From contig JBGAGP010000121.1 of assembly GCA_044226685.1 (NCBI GenBank), positions 1-14,839 on the forward strand: DNA of 14,839 bases. The letters are read 5' to 3'. The notes beneath the pieces were generated by a model. The model was not told the origin of the DNA and made no database searches. It saw only the letters and a list, made by a program, of their open reading frames with translations. The position numbers were made by a program, and so were the translations under genes. Source of the stretch: Dongia_A sp044226685. GTDB taxonomy: Bacteria; Pseudomonadota; Alphaproteobacteria; Dongiales; Dongiaceae. This document shows positions 1 to 5,946 of the stretch, piece after piece. The stretch's first letter is position 1; the number at the start of each line of letters is the position of its first letter.

Positions 1-312
1 AAGCCGCCGGTGCAGAACATCGACTGGCTGCTGCGGGCGGGCAGCAAGAAGGACCATCAGCGCAAGCCGATCCTGCGGGTCAACTCGACCTACGCCATCC
101 TGCGCGCGGTGCAGAGCGGCCTCGGCCTCGCCTCGCTGCCGGAATTCATGACCTCCGAGCAGAGCGCCCTGGTGCGCGTGCTGCCCGAACTGCAGGGCCC
201 GCGCATCGACGCCTATTTCGTCTATCCGGAGGAGCTGCGCAATTCGAAGCGCATCCAGGTCTTCCGCGACTTCCTGCTGCGCAAGGTGGCCGAGACCAAG
301 ATGGCCGGGTGA
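1..312 (+). CDS. LysR-family transcriptional regulator, C-terminal part (5' end outside window)
   Basis: The reading frame is open from the first base and ends at TGA 310-312, giving 103 residues without their true start. The stretch NSTYAILRAVQSGLGLASLP followed by EFM is the typical end of a LysR substrate-binding domain: a Ser/Thr-rich effector-contact turn, then the 'V..GLGIA.LP' element. The segment IDAYFVYPEELRNSKRIQVF followed by RDFL matches the last strand and helix of these domains. The DNA-binding HTH and most of the effector pocket lie upstream of the window, so neither ligand nor target can be inferred. The next gene starts 45 bases downstream on the same strand, so co-transcription is possible but not shown. 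The family call is secure; the specific role is unknown. Confidence 0.85.
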   Translation, partial: KPPVQNIDWLLRAGSKKDHQRKPILRVNSTYAILRAVQSGLGLASLPEFMTSEQSALVRVLPELQGPRIDAYFVYPEELRNSKRIQVFRDFLLRKVAETKMAG

Positions 313-357
313 GCGCATTCGGGCGCGCGCTTCGGGGGATACAGAGGGGGCATCATC

Positions 358-615
358 ATGGCGGAAAGCGCGCCCGTAGCCGAAATGATCGGCACTTTCG
401 TGCCGATGTATGTCGTGACGCTGGTCTTCGCTTTTGGCGCGTTCTACCTGGCACCGAAAATCGGCGCCAATCGGTGGCTCTGGCTTCTGCTCTGCCTGAT
501 CCCGGTGTTCAACTTCTTTACCATCTGCGCGTTCCTGTTCCGGGCCTGGGGCGGCATGCTCGACCGGCTCAACGCGGTCAACGAGCGCACGCGCGGCGCG
601 GTGCCCTTCAACTAG
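358..615 (+). CDS. small two-TM membrane protein, unknown function
   Basis: This 85-residue protein begins at an ATG preceded by a purine-rich AGAGGGGG about 7 bases upstream. Two hydrophobic segments are visible: residues about 9-31 (IGTFVPMYVVTLVFAFGAFY) and about 39-63 (WLWLLLCLIPVFNFFTICAF), joined by a short loop with Lys and Arg. The C-terminal 20 residues are charged and soluble. The second segment, with its 'IPVFNFFTICAF' core, resembles small inner-membrane proteins annotated only as hypothetical. I do not recognise a named family. It converges with the minus-strand small membrane gene at 622-882, with only six bases between the two stop codons. The frame is supported by the start signal and hydrophobicity pattern; no function is claimed. 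Confidence 0.65.
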   Translation: MAESAPVAEMIGTFVPMYVVTLVFAFGAFYLAPKIGANRWLWLLLCLIPVFNFFTICAFLFRAWGGMLDRLNAVNERTRGAVPFN

Positions 616-621
616 CTGCCG

Positions 622-882
622 CTAGCCGCGCCCGCCCCGCATGGCGTCGGCGACCTGCTTGGCGCGGGCGTCCTGCTTGGCGGAATTGACCGCCAGCACG
701 GCGTGGAGCACGGCGATGCCCCAGATGACCAGCGACAGGCCGGTGGTGATGACCGGCAGCATGGCAAAGGGCAGCGAGATGATCGCCAGCAGCCAGATCA
801 GCAGGTTGAAGATGGCCTGGAAGATCTTCCCATAAACCAGCAGCGCCACCGGCGGCAGGAAAATGGCCAGGAGATAGATCAT
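622..882 (-). CDS. small membrane protein resembling an extended YqaE/Pmp3 family member
   Basis: I place the start at ATG 882-880 because GGGAG lies 8 bases upstream; the longer reading frame to 966 has no such signal and an un-membrane-like N terminus. The product is 86 residues. Its first half (YLLAIFLPPVALLVYGKIFQ, then AIFNLLIWLL) carries the double-proline first helix and Asn-containing second helix typical of the YqaE/Pmp3 proteolipid family. That family is usually about 50-60 residues with two helices, and is linked in bacteria and yeast to membrane stress or ion homeostasis. Here there is extra hydrophobic sequence up to about residue 65, so three helices are likely, followed by a basic soluble tail rich in Ala, Lys and Arg. 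The family assignment is tentative and could be convergent small-membrane-protein character. Confidence 0.6.
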   Translation of the reverse strand: MIYLLAIFLPPVALLVYGKIFQAIFNLLIWLLAIISLPFAMLPVITTGLSLVIWGIAVLHAVLAVNSAKQDARAKQVADAMRGGRG

Positions 883-913
883 CGGTGCGGCTCCCAGAGC
901 GGTGGTGGAACGA

Positions 914-950
914 GTCGTGGTTAAACCCAGATGGCGCGTCGGGTTAACAA
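914..950 (-). promoter_or_regulatory. possible promoter/operator of the 622-882 membrane gene
   Basis: On the minus strand, TTGTTA (950-945) followed 17-18 bases later by GGTTTA or GTTTAA could be -35 and -10 elements, with transcription starting near 914 and a leader of about 30 bases. The same stretch holds an inverted repeat, GTTAAACCC at 920-928 and GGGTTAAC at 941-948 (one base offset), which could be an operator. The -10 is weak, so this is only a candidate. Confidence 0.25.
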
Positions 951-972
951 AATCCAGGGGCAGCATCCCGAT

Positions 973-991
973 TCGCCGGTTGAGCCGGCGA
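973..991. repeat. perfect 7-bp inverted repeat
   Basis: TCGCCGG (973-979) and CCGGCGA (985-991) pair perfectly around the loop TTGAG. It lies between the divergent membrane gene (minus) and the RNA locus (plus). No U tract follows on either strand, so it is not a classical terminator; its role is unknown. Confidence 0.45.
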
Positions 992-1048
992 TTCGTCGGA
1001 ATCCATGCCGTTCCGGCGCATCTCTCGAACCGTTCTAAGTCCTTGTTC

Positions 1049-1054
1049 TAAAAT
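1049..1054 (+). promoter_or_regulatory. possible -10 box upstream of the structured RNA
   Basis: TAAAAT at 1049-1054 is a fair -10 match, with TCGAAC (1025-1030) 18 bases upstream as a weak -35. It would start transcription near 1061, about 35-40 bases before the first helix of the RNA. A later start near 1098 is also possible, but I see no convincing -35 for it. Confidence 0.25.
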
Positions 1055-1099
1055 ATGAAACTAGCTATGCAGCCCATGCATGCAACATATGTGCATTTT

Positions 1100-1327
1100 T
1101 GGCTAGTGTTCGAGTCGGGTCAGTCCCTATTCTCCAATTGTGTTGATCAGCAACAGTGTTGCCTTTTCGCAACAGAGCTGATCCCGCGAGTTTCGAAGCC
1201 CTCGGTGGGCTTCAAAGTGAATACCCGGGTGCAACGCCCGTGTATGAGGGTCTTCGGATCCTACGTCTCCCAGACGTAAAGCCTCCCTGTTTAACTTGCC
1301 CCCGGTTCGTCCGGGGGCAATTTTTTT
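1100..1327 (+). ncRNA. ssrS: structured small RNA, candidate 6S RNA
   Basis: This gene-free stretch folds into successive strong hairpins and ends in a perfect terminator. Seen directly: GATCAGC 1145-1151 pairs with GCTGATC 1177-1183 around an inner TGTTGC/GCAACA stem; GAAGCCC 1195-1201 pairs with GGGCTTC 1207-1213; ATAC-CGGGTG (from 1221) pairs with CGCCCG-GTAT (to 1245); TACGTCT 1262-1268 pairs with AGACGTA 1272-1278. A closing helix brackets the first three: GGGTC 1117-1121 with GATCC 1257-1261, and CCCT 1125-1128 with AGGG 1247-1250. The 5' stretch TGTTCGAGTCGGGTCAGTCC (1107-1126) resembles the E. coli 6S 5' closing stem, and length (about 190 bases before the terminator) and a hairpin in the 3' side of the bubble also fit. 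6S RNA binds RNA polymerase holoenzyme and tempers housekeeping transcription. Against it, the apical part folds as separate hairpins, not one rod. A structured sRNA is likely; the 6S identity is inference. Confidence 0.5.
1296..1327 (+). terminator. rho-independent terminator of the small RNA
   Basis: TTGCCCCCGG (1296-1305) pairs perfectly with CCGGGGGCAA (1311-1320) around the loop TTCGT and is followed directly by seven Ts (1321-1327). The U tract is on the plus-strand transcript only, which fixes the direction of the RNA. Confidence 0.92.
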
Positions 1328-1376
1328 CCTAGCAAGGCTTGGCCGCGAAGTCCCGCGCGACGCGGTCCCCGCCCGG

Positions 1377-1640
1377 CTACCCGATCCCGATCGAATTGAA
1401 GAAGCGCACCACCTTGGCGACAGCGTCGGTCACTTCCGGCGAATGGGTGATGTCGTCGAGGGCGTCGGTCGCCTCCTTCATCGCCGCCTTGTCCGGCGTG
1501 GGATGCTTCACCTCGTCCTCCAGAGCCGAGACATGGCCCATGATGTCGCTGAGGTCGTCCTCGGTGAAGCCGGCTTCCTTCACTTCCTTGCGGAAGCGGG
1601 TGAGCGCCATCAGCGCCTTTTCGCGGTGGTCAGGTTTCAT
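1377..1640 (-). CDS. small acidic helical protein, unknown function
   Basis: The 87-residue product starts MKPDHREKALMALTRFRKEV and is predicted by eye to be wholly helical and hydrophilic, rich in Glu, Asp, Lys and Ala, without membrane segment or signal peptide. It has no cysteine and no recognisable catalytic motif. Heptad-like hydrophobic spacing (for example FTEDDLSDIMGHVSALEDEV) suggests a coiled coil or small helical bundle. It lies 123 bases downstream of msrP on the same strand and could be read from the msrP transcript. I do not recognise the family. Codon use looks like that of its neighbours (G or C in most third positions), and the plus-strand frames over the same DNA give no plausible protein. 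Confidence 0.65.
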   Translation of the reverse strand: MKPDHREKALMALTRFRKEVKEAGFTEDDLSDIMGHVSALEDEVKHPTPDKAAMKEATDALDDITHSPEVTDAVAKVVRFFNSIGIG

Positions 1641-1763
1641 GGCTCCGATGCTCCGTTCGCCGTCGGTGGAGGCGACAGTTTACACCGGAAGCGCCGCCGG
1701 CAAGAGCGGTGCTTTGCCGCTCCGCCCGGCAGCGATGGACGGCGGTGGAGGCCCGCCTTCGGC

Positions 1764-2783
1764 TCACATGAACAGGTTTTCGCCCTGCAGATTGGCGTAG
1801 AGCGAGGCGACGAACTCGCCGTAGCCGTTGTAGAGCAGGGTCGGGCGCGGCTCGTCGGTGCCGAGCACCCGCTCATTGGCCTGGCTCCAGCGCGGATGCG
1901 GGACCTCCGGGTTGACGTTGGCCCAGAAGCCGTATTCGGAGGCCTGCAGCGCCTGCCAGAAGTTCATCGGCCGCTGGTCGGTGAAGGTGATCTTGGCGAT
2001 TGCCTTGGCCGACTTGAAGCCGTATTTCCACGGCAGGGCGATGCGCAGCGGCGCGCCGTTCTGCTTCGGTGCCGGCTTGCCGTACATCCCGGTGACCAGG
2101 AAAGCGACGTCGTTGGTCGCCTCCTCGAGCGTGACACCCTCGACATAGGGCCACGGATACCACGGCGTCTTCTGCTCCGGCGCCACGTCGGGATTCATGA
2201 AGGTCTCGAAGCGCAGGTATTTGGCGCCCGCCTGCGGCGCGGCCAGCTTCACCAGCTCCTTGAGCGCAAAGCCGCTCCACGGCACCGCCATCGACCAGGT
2301 CTCGACGCAGCGATGGCGGTAGAGCCGCTCTTCCAGCGGCATCTGCTTCATCAGGTCGTCGATGCCGATCTGCATCGGCTTGTCCACCATGCCGTCGATG
2401 GTGAGCACCCAGGGCCGCAGCGGCAGCGCCGCGGCCTCCGCCGCCACGCGCTTGGAGGTGCCGAATTCGTAGTAGTTGTTGTAGTTGGTCGACCAGTCCG
2501 GCGTGGTCACGCCGCGGTCGAGCGTGTAGGTCGGGTTCTGCTTGAACGGATAGAGGCCGGCCGACGGATCGGCGTCGGCCTGGGCGGTCTGTGTCGCCGC
2601 CGGTGAAGCGGACTCCGCCGAAGACTGGGCCTGGGCTGTCTTGTCCTCGTCGCAGCCGATCAGCGCCGCAGTGGCGCCGATGGCGGCGGTGCCGGTCAGA
2701 AAGCGGCGGCGGTTGAAAAAGACATGCTCCGGCGTCGCCTCGCGCTCGGGGATTTCCCAGCCGCGTTTCACTTTGATAAACAT
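1764..2783 (-). CDS. msrP: protein-methionine-sulfoxide reductase catalytic subunit MsrP (molybdopterin, Tat-exported)
   Basis: MsrP (formerly YedY) is a molybdenum-cofactor enzyme that reduces methionine sulfoxide in envelope proteins. The product is 339 residues, close to family length. I chose ATG 2783-2781, which has GGGAG 8 bases upstream; the longer frame to 2846 adds an unrelated 21 residues. A twin-arginine signal is clear: NRRRFLTG at residues 24-31 with a hydrophobic stretch after it, ending in LIGC (Cys44), which looks like a lipobox. The expected molybdenum-ligand cysteine is present as Cys159 in YRHRCVETWSMAVPWSG. The segment PWYPWPYVEGVTLEEA and the later IALPWKYGFKSAKAI are typical of the sulfite-oxidase fold. 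The electron donor in known systems is the membrane haem protein MsrQ; no msrQ lies beside it here. Dps is encoded 155 bases upstream on the same strand. Confidence 0.93.
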   Translation of the reverse strand: MFIKVKRGWEIPEREATPEHVFFNRRRFLTGTAAIGATAALIGCDEDKTAQAQSSAESASPAATQTAQADADPSAGLYPFKQNPTYTLDRGVTTPDWSTNYNNYYEFGTSKRVAAEAAALPLRPWVLTIDGMVDKPMQIGIDDLMKQMPLEERLYRHRCVETWSMAVPWSGFALKELVKLAAPQAGAKYLRFETFMNPDVAPEQKTPWYPWPYVEGVTLEEATNDVAFLVTGMYGKPAPKQNGAPLRIALPWKYGFKSAKAIAKITFTDQRPMNFWQALQASEYGFWANVNPEVPHPRWSQANERVLGTDEPRPTLLYNGYGEFVASLYANLQGENLFM

Positions 2784-2825
2784 CGGGACCACTCCCAGCA
2801 GATCACCCGCGCAGCCAAATGCAGA

Positions 2826-2846
2826 ATGGGCGGCAAAGCCGCCCAT
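2826..2846. repeat. perfect 9-bp hairpin between dps and msrP
   Basis: ATGGGCGGC (2826-2834) and GCCGCCCAT (2838-2846) pair perfectly around AAA. On the dps/msrP strand it lies 92 bases past the dps stop and 42 bases before the msrP start. It is followed by only a mixed T-containing stretch, so it could be a weak terminator, an attenuator or an RNA-stabilising stem. Confidence 0.55.
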
Positions 2847-2938
2847 CGCAAATCACGTTGGATTGATGCCGGGTGCCCGGCTGAGGCATTTATGCCGGAC
2901 ACCCCGGGAGGACATTGAAGCCGGAAGCCGGGCGGGCG

Positions 2939-3409
2939 CTATTTGCTCAGCAAGGCGCGCAGCATCCAGGCCGTCTTTTCATGGATCTGCAGCCGCTGGG
3001 TCAGCAGATCGGCGGTCGGCTCGTCGCTGGCCTTCTCGGCCGCCGGGAAGACCGCGCGGGCAGTCCGGGCAACCGCTTCCTGGCCCTCGACCAGCTGGCG
3101 AATCATGTCCTCTGCCTTGGGCACACCGGTCTCCTCCTTGATCGAGGAGAGCTTGGCATAGGCGGCATAGGAACCCGGCGCCGGATGGCCCAGCGCGCGA
3201 ATGCGCTCGGCAATCAGGTCCACGGCGAGGGCCAATTCGTTGTACTGCGCCTCGAACATCAGGTGCAGCGTGTTGAACATCGGGCCTTCGACGTTCCAGT
3301 GGAAATTGTGGGTCTTCAGATAGAGCGTGTAAGTGTCGGCCAGAAGCTTCGAGAGCCCCTCGGCGATCGCCTTGCGATCCTTCTTCGAAATGCCGATGTC
3401 GATTTCCAT
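2939..3409 (-). CDS. dps: DNA-protecting ferritin-like protein Dps
   Basis: Dps forms dodecamers that oxidise and store iron with hydrogen peroxide and shield DNA in stressed or starved cells. The product is 156 residues, normal for the family. ATG 3409-3407 is chosen because GAGG lies 7 bases upstream and homologues begin near here; the longer frame to 3472 is not supported. The inter-subunit ferroxidase ligands are present at the canonical spacing: His37 in HNFHWNVEG, His49 in FNTLHLMF, Asp64 and Glu68 in VDLIAERIRALG (steps of 12, 15 and 4, as in E. coli Dps). The N terminus is short, so the long Lys-rich DNA-binding tail of E. coli Dps is reduced to a few basic residues (KKDRK). The cytoplasm is the expected site. 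msrP follows on the same strand. Confidence 0.95.
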   Translation of the reverse strand: MEIDIGISKKDRKAIAEGLSKLLADTYTLYLKTHNFHWNVEGPMFNTLHLMFEAQYNELALAVDLIAERIRALGHPAPGSYAAYAKLSSIKEETGVPKAEDMIRQLVEGQEAVARTARAVFPAAEKASDEPTADLLTQRLQIHEKTAWMLRALLSK

Positions 3410-3477
3410 GGGACAACCTCGTGCAGTCGGGAATTGCCCTTCAACAATGGGCATTATTCCCGCCTGTTTCAAGGCTA

Positions 3478-3494
3478 TTTAGAATTATTACAAA
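3478..3494. promoter_or_regulatory. AT-rich imperfect palindrome upstream of dps, possible iron-regulator box
   Basis: TTTAGAATTATTACAAA matches its own reverse complement at 13 of 17 positions and sits about 70 bases upstream of the dps start, in otherwise GC-rich DNA. It recalls the TTTAGAA half-site of Irr/ICE-type boxes of alphaproteobacteria and, less well, Fur or OxyR sites. The regulator is not identifiable from the site alone. Confidence 0.35.
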
Positions 3495-3545
3495 GTGCTG
3501 CGACAGCGTGCCGCCGCAGAGACTCGGCTTCGCCCCACCCACCGA

Positions 3546-3664
3546 CGTCATGCCAAGGCTTGGCCTTGGAATCCACGAATTTCTATGGGCAAAAGCACGT
3601 CAGCGACCAGCAAACTCGTGGACCCCAAGTCTTGCTCCAAGAGGGGCCAAGCCTTGGGGTGACG
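3546..3664. repeat. large intergenic palindromic repeat, first family
   Basis: The left arm CGTCATGCCAAGGCTTGGCC (from 3546) and the right arm GGCCAAGCCTTGGGGTGACG (ending 3664) are near-perfect reverse complements. An inner pair, TCCACGA (from about 3572) and TCGTGGA (from about 3626), continues the fold. This matches the style of the GTCATGCC...ATCCACG intergenic elements common in alphaproteobacterial genomes. It lies between aatA and dps, just past the aatA stop, where it may end or stabilise that transcript. Confidence 0.8.
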
Positions 3665-3695
3665 AGGATTGTTGGCGCTATCGGTCTCTGCTCCG

Positions 3696-4898
3696 CTATT
3701 TCAAGGCCTGGCAGGCGCGGATGATGCGGGTGCAGGCCTCGCGCAGCGCTTCCGTCGAGGTGGCGTAGGAGATGCGGAAGAAGGGCGACAGGCCGAAGGC
3801 CGAGCCCTGCACCGCGGCGACGCCTTCCGCCTCGAGCAGATAGGTGACGAAATCGTCGTCGGTCGCGATCTTCTTGCCCTGCGGCGTGGTCTTGCCGATG
3901 GCGCCGGCGCAGGACGGATAGACGTAGAACGCGCCTTCCGGCTTGTGGCAGCGCAGGCCGGGCGCCTTGTTCAGCATCTCGACCACCATGTCGCGGCGCG
4001 CCTTGAAGCTCTCGTTGTGCTGCGCGATGAAATCCTGCGGGCCGCTCAACGCCTCGACCGCCGCCGCCTGCGAGATCGAGCAGGGATTGGAGGTCGATTG
4101 CGACTGCATCTTGGCCATCTGCTTGATCAGCGCCGCCGGGCCGCCGGCATAGCCGATGCGCCAGCCGGTCATGCAATAGGCCTTGCTGACGCCGTTCACC
4201 GTCAGCGTGCGATCGTAGAGCTTCGGCTCCACTTCCGCCGGCGTGGCGAACTCGAAGCCGTCATAGACCAGGTGCTCGTACATGTCGTCGGTCATGACCC
4301 AGACATGCGGGTGGCGAACCAGCACGTCGGTCAGCGCCTTCATCTCGGCGCGCGTATAGGCGGCACCGGTCGGATTCGACGGCGAGTTGAGGATGATCCA
4401 CTTGGTCTTCGGCGTGATCGCCTTCTCGAGATCCTCCGGGCGCAGCTTGAAGCCGCTGTTCTCGCCGCAAGGCACGAAGACCGGCTTGCCCTCGCAGAGC
4501 AGCACCATGTCCGGGTACGAGACCCAGTACGGCGCCGGGATGATGACCTCGTCGCCGGCGTTCAGCGTCGCCGCCAGCGCGTTGTAGAGCACCTGCTTGC
4601 CGCCGGTGCCCACCGTGATCTGCTCGGGCTTGTAGTCGAGGTTGTTCTCGCGCTTGAACTTGGCGCAGATCGCCTTCTTCAGCGCGGCGGTGCCGTCGAC
4701 GTCGGTATACTTGGTGTCGCCCTTCTGGATGGCGGCGATGGCGGCGGCCTTGATGTTGTCCGGGGTGTCGAAATCCGGCTCGCCCGCGCCGAGCCCGATG
4801 ACGTCGCGCCCGGCGGCTTTCAGCTCGCGCGCCTTGCTGGTGACGGCGATGGTGGGCGACGGCTTGATGCGGTCCAGACGTTCGGCGATGAAGGCCAT
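3696..4898 (-). CDS. aatA: aspartate aminotransferase, PLP-dependent class I (Ib subgroup)
   Basis: The enzyme exchanges the amino group between aspartate and 2-oxoglutarate, joining oxaloacetate to amino-acid synthesis in the cytoplasm. The product is 400 residues, the family length. The start MAFIAERLDRIKPSPTIAVT is typical of alphaproteobacterial AatA, so ATG 4898-4896 is used although only a weak GGGA lies upstream; an in-frame ATG at 4913 has no ribosome-binding site. Visible motifs: the substrate loop GLGAGEPDFDTP (35-46), NSPSNPTG (171-178), PLP lysine Lys239 in NGVSKAYCMTGWRIGYAGG, and a C-terminal FRISYATS with the carboxylate-binding Arg. Some members also act on prephenate (arogenate route), which sequence alone does not settle. 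The EamA exporter gene lies 136 bases upstream on the same strand. Confidence 0.95.
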   Translation of the reverse strand: MAFIAERLDRIKPSPTIAVTSKARELKAAGRDVIGLGAGEPDFDTPDNIKAAAIAAIQKGDTKYTDVDGTAALKKAICAKFKRENNLDYKPEQITVGTGGKQVLYNALAATLNAGDEVIIPAPYWVSYPDMVLLCEGKPVFVPCGENSGFKLRPEDLEKAITPKTKWIILNSPSNPTGAAYTRAEMKALTDVLVRHPHVWVMTDDMYEHLVYDGFEFATPAEVEPKLYDRTLTVNGVSKAYCMTGWRIGYAGGPAALIKQMAKMQSQSTSNPCSISQAAAVEALSGPQDFIAQHNESFKARRDMVVEMLNKAPGLRCHKPEGAFYVYPSCAGAIGKTTPQGKKIATDDDFVTYLLEAEGVAAVQGSAFGLSPFFRISYATSTEALREACTRIIRACQALK

Positions 4899-4952
4899 GA
4901 TGGGTCCCGGCATGAGGGTGGAAAATCGCGCCGGAACATACTTGGACAGGCC

Positions 4953-4972
4953 CCTTGGCGCAACGCCCAAGG
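4953..4972. repeat. small hairpin in the aatA leader
   Basis: CCTTGGCG (4953-4960) and CGCCCAAGG (4964-4972) pair around CAA with one bulged C. It is in the gap between the exporter stop and the aatA start, 55 bases before the latter. No U tract follows on the minus strand, so termination is unlikely. Confidence 0.35.
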
Positions 4973-5034
4973 CGGCAGGGCGGGCCTGCGAAAAGCGCCG
5001 GAATGCCGCGTTTGTAACGGGACAATCCGCTGGA

Positions 5035-5925
5035 TCAGGCGGCCTTGCGGGCGGCGAAAACCGTCAGCGCCACCCCGCCGGCGACGCCCCAGGTGAGCGG
5101 AGCCACCGCCTCGCCGAGGATGAGAGCCGAGAGGCCGAGACCGAAGAAGGTCTGCAGCAATTGCAGCTGCCCGATCCGCGCTGCTCCACCCAGCGCCAGG
5201 CCGCGGTACCAGAACAGGAACCCGATGAACATGGAGAACAGCGAGACGTAACCAAAGCCGGCCCAGGCGGAGGCCGGCACGCCGGCAAGATCCGCCGGCC
5301 AGAGCAGGAGCGTCGCCAGGCCGGAGACAGGCAGCGACAGCACCAGCGCCCAGGAGATCACCGCGAGGCTGCCCAGCCGTGCGGTCAGCTTGCCGCCGAC
5401 GGCGTAGCCGAAGCCGCAGGTGACGATGGCCGCCAGCATCAGCAGGTCGGCCAGCTCGAAATCGAGTCCGCCGGCGATCCAGGCGTGGCCGGCCACCAGC
5501 GCCGCCCCCAGGACGGCGAACAGCCAGAACAGCGGCCGCGGCCGGTCCTGGCCCAGCAGCACGGCGAAGCCTGCGGTCGCCAACGGCAGCAGCCCGATGA
5601 AGGGCATGGCGTGGCTCGCCGGCACGAAGCGCAGGGCGAGGGCGGAGAACAGCGGGAAGCCGAGCACAACGCCGAAGGCCGTCAGGGCCAGATCGCGCCA
5701 GTCGCGCCCGCGCGGCAGCGGCGCGCCGGTCAGCAGCAGGAGCCCGGCGCCGAGCAGGCCGGCGAGCACCGCCCTGCCTGCGGTGACGAAATACGGATCG
5801 AAGGCCGCCACCGCCAGGCGCGTGGCCGGCAACGAGGCGGAGAAGATCAACATCCCCGCCGCACCGTGCGCCCAGGCGCGGCAGTCGGGGCGCGGTTTCG
5901 CGCCGTCCACGCTGATGCTTGTCAT
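5035..5925 (-). CDS. EamA/DMT-family transporter
   Basis: This is a 296-residue drug/metabolite-transporter superfamily protein with about ten hydrophobic segments arranged as two EamA repeats, expected in the inner membrane. ATG 5925-5923 is preferred because AGGTGG is 7 bases upstream; an ATG six codons earlier (5943) has no such signal. The stretch SASLPATRLAVAAFDPYFVT followed by AGRAVLAG is the characteristic first-helix/second-helix signature. The end of the second repeat reads LFWYRGLALGGAARIGQLQL and then LQTFFGLGLSALILGE, also typical. Substrates of the family are amino acids, metabolites or nucleosides and cannot be read from the sequence. The divergent MocR-type regulator at 6153 is the likely controller, which would suggest a substrate linked to amino-acid or vitamin B6-type metabolism (inference). 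Confidence 0.88.
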   Translation of the reverse strand: MTSISVDGAKPRPDCRAWAHGAAGMLIFSASLPATRLAVAAFDPYFVTAGRAVLAGLLGAGLLLLTGAPLPRGRDWRDLALTAFGVVLGFPLFSALALRFVPASHAMPFIGLLPLATAGFAVLLGQDRPRPLFWLFAVLGAALVAGHAWIAGGLDFELADLLMLAAIVTCGFGYAVGGKLTARLGSLAVISWALVLSLPVSGLATLLLWPADLAGVPASAWAGFGYVSLFSMFIGFLFWYRGLALGGAARIGQLQLLQTFFGLGLSALILGEAVAPLTWGVAGGVALTVFAARKAA

Positions 5926-5946
5926 CCAGTTGCCACCTGCCATGAG

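Noticed and set aside
1107..1121. tRNA/tmRNA T-arm-like GTTCGAGTC
   Set aside because: The flanking five-base arms do not pair, and no acceptor stem or anticodon arm can be built around it.
1055..1279. 74-codon frame in the RNA locus
   Set aside because: No ribosome-binding site, odd codon use for this genome, and the DNA is better explained by nested RNA stems ending in a terminator.
1296..2606. 436-codon plus-strand frame over msrP and the terminator
   Set aside because: It begins inside the RNA terminator and runs antisense to msrP; composition is typical of a GC-rich shadow frame.
3546..3664. CRISPR-like array
   Set aside because: It is one palindromic pair with no regularly spaced direct repeats; no array is seen anywhere in the window.
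2915..3724. 269-codon plus-strand frame over dps and the repeat
   Set aside because: It is antisense to Dps, which has all ferroxidase ligands at canonical spacing, and it then runs into the palindromic repeat.
3669..5096. 475-codon plus-strand frame over aatA
   Set aside because: It is antisense to a clear aspartate aminotransferase, with an Arg/Ala/Leu-biased product and no domain.
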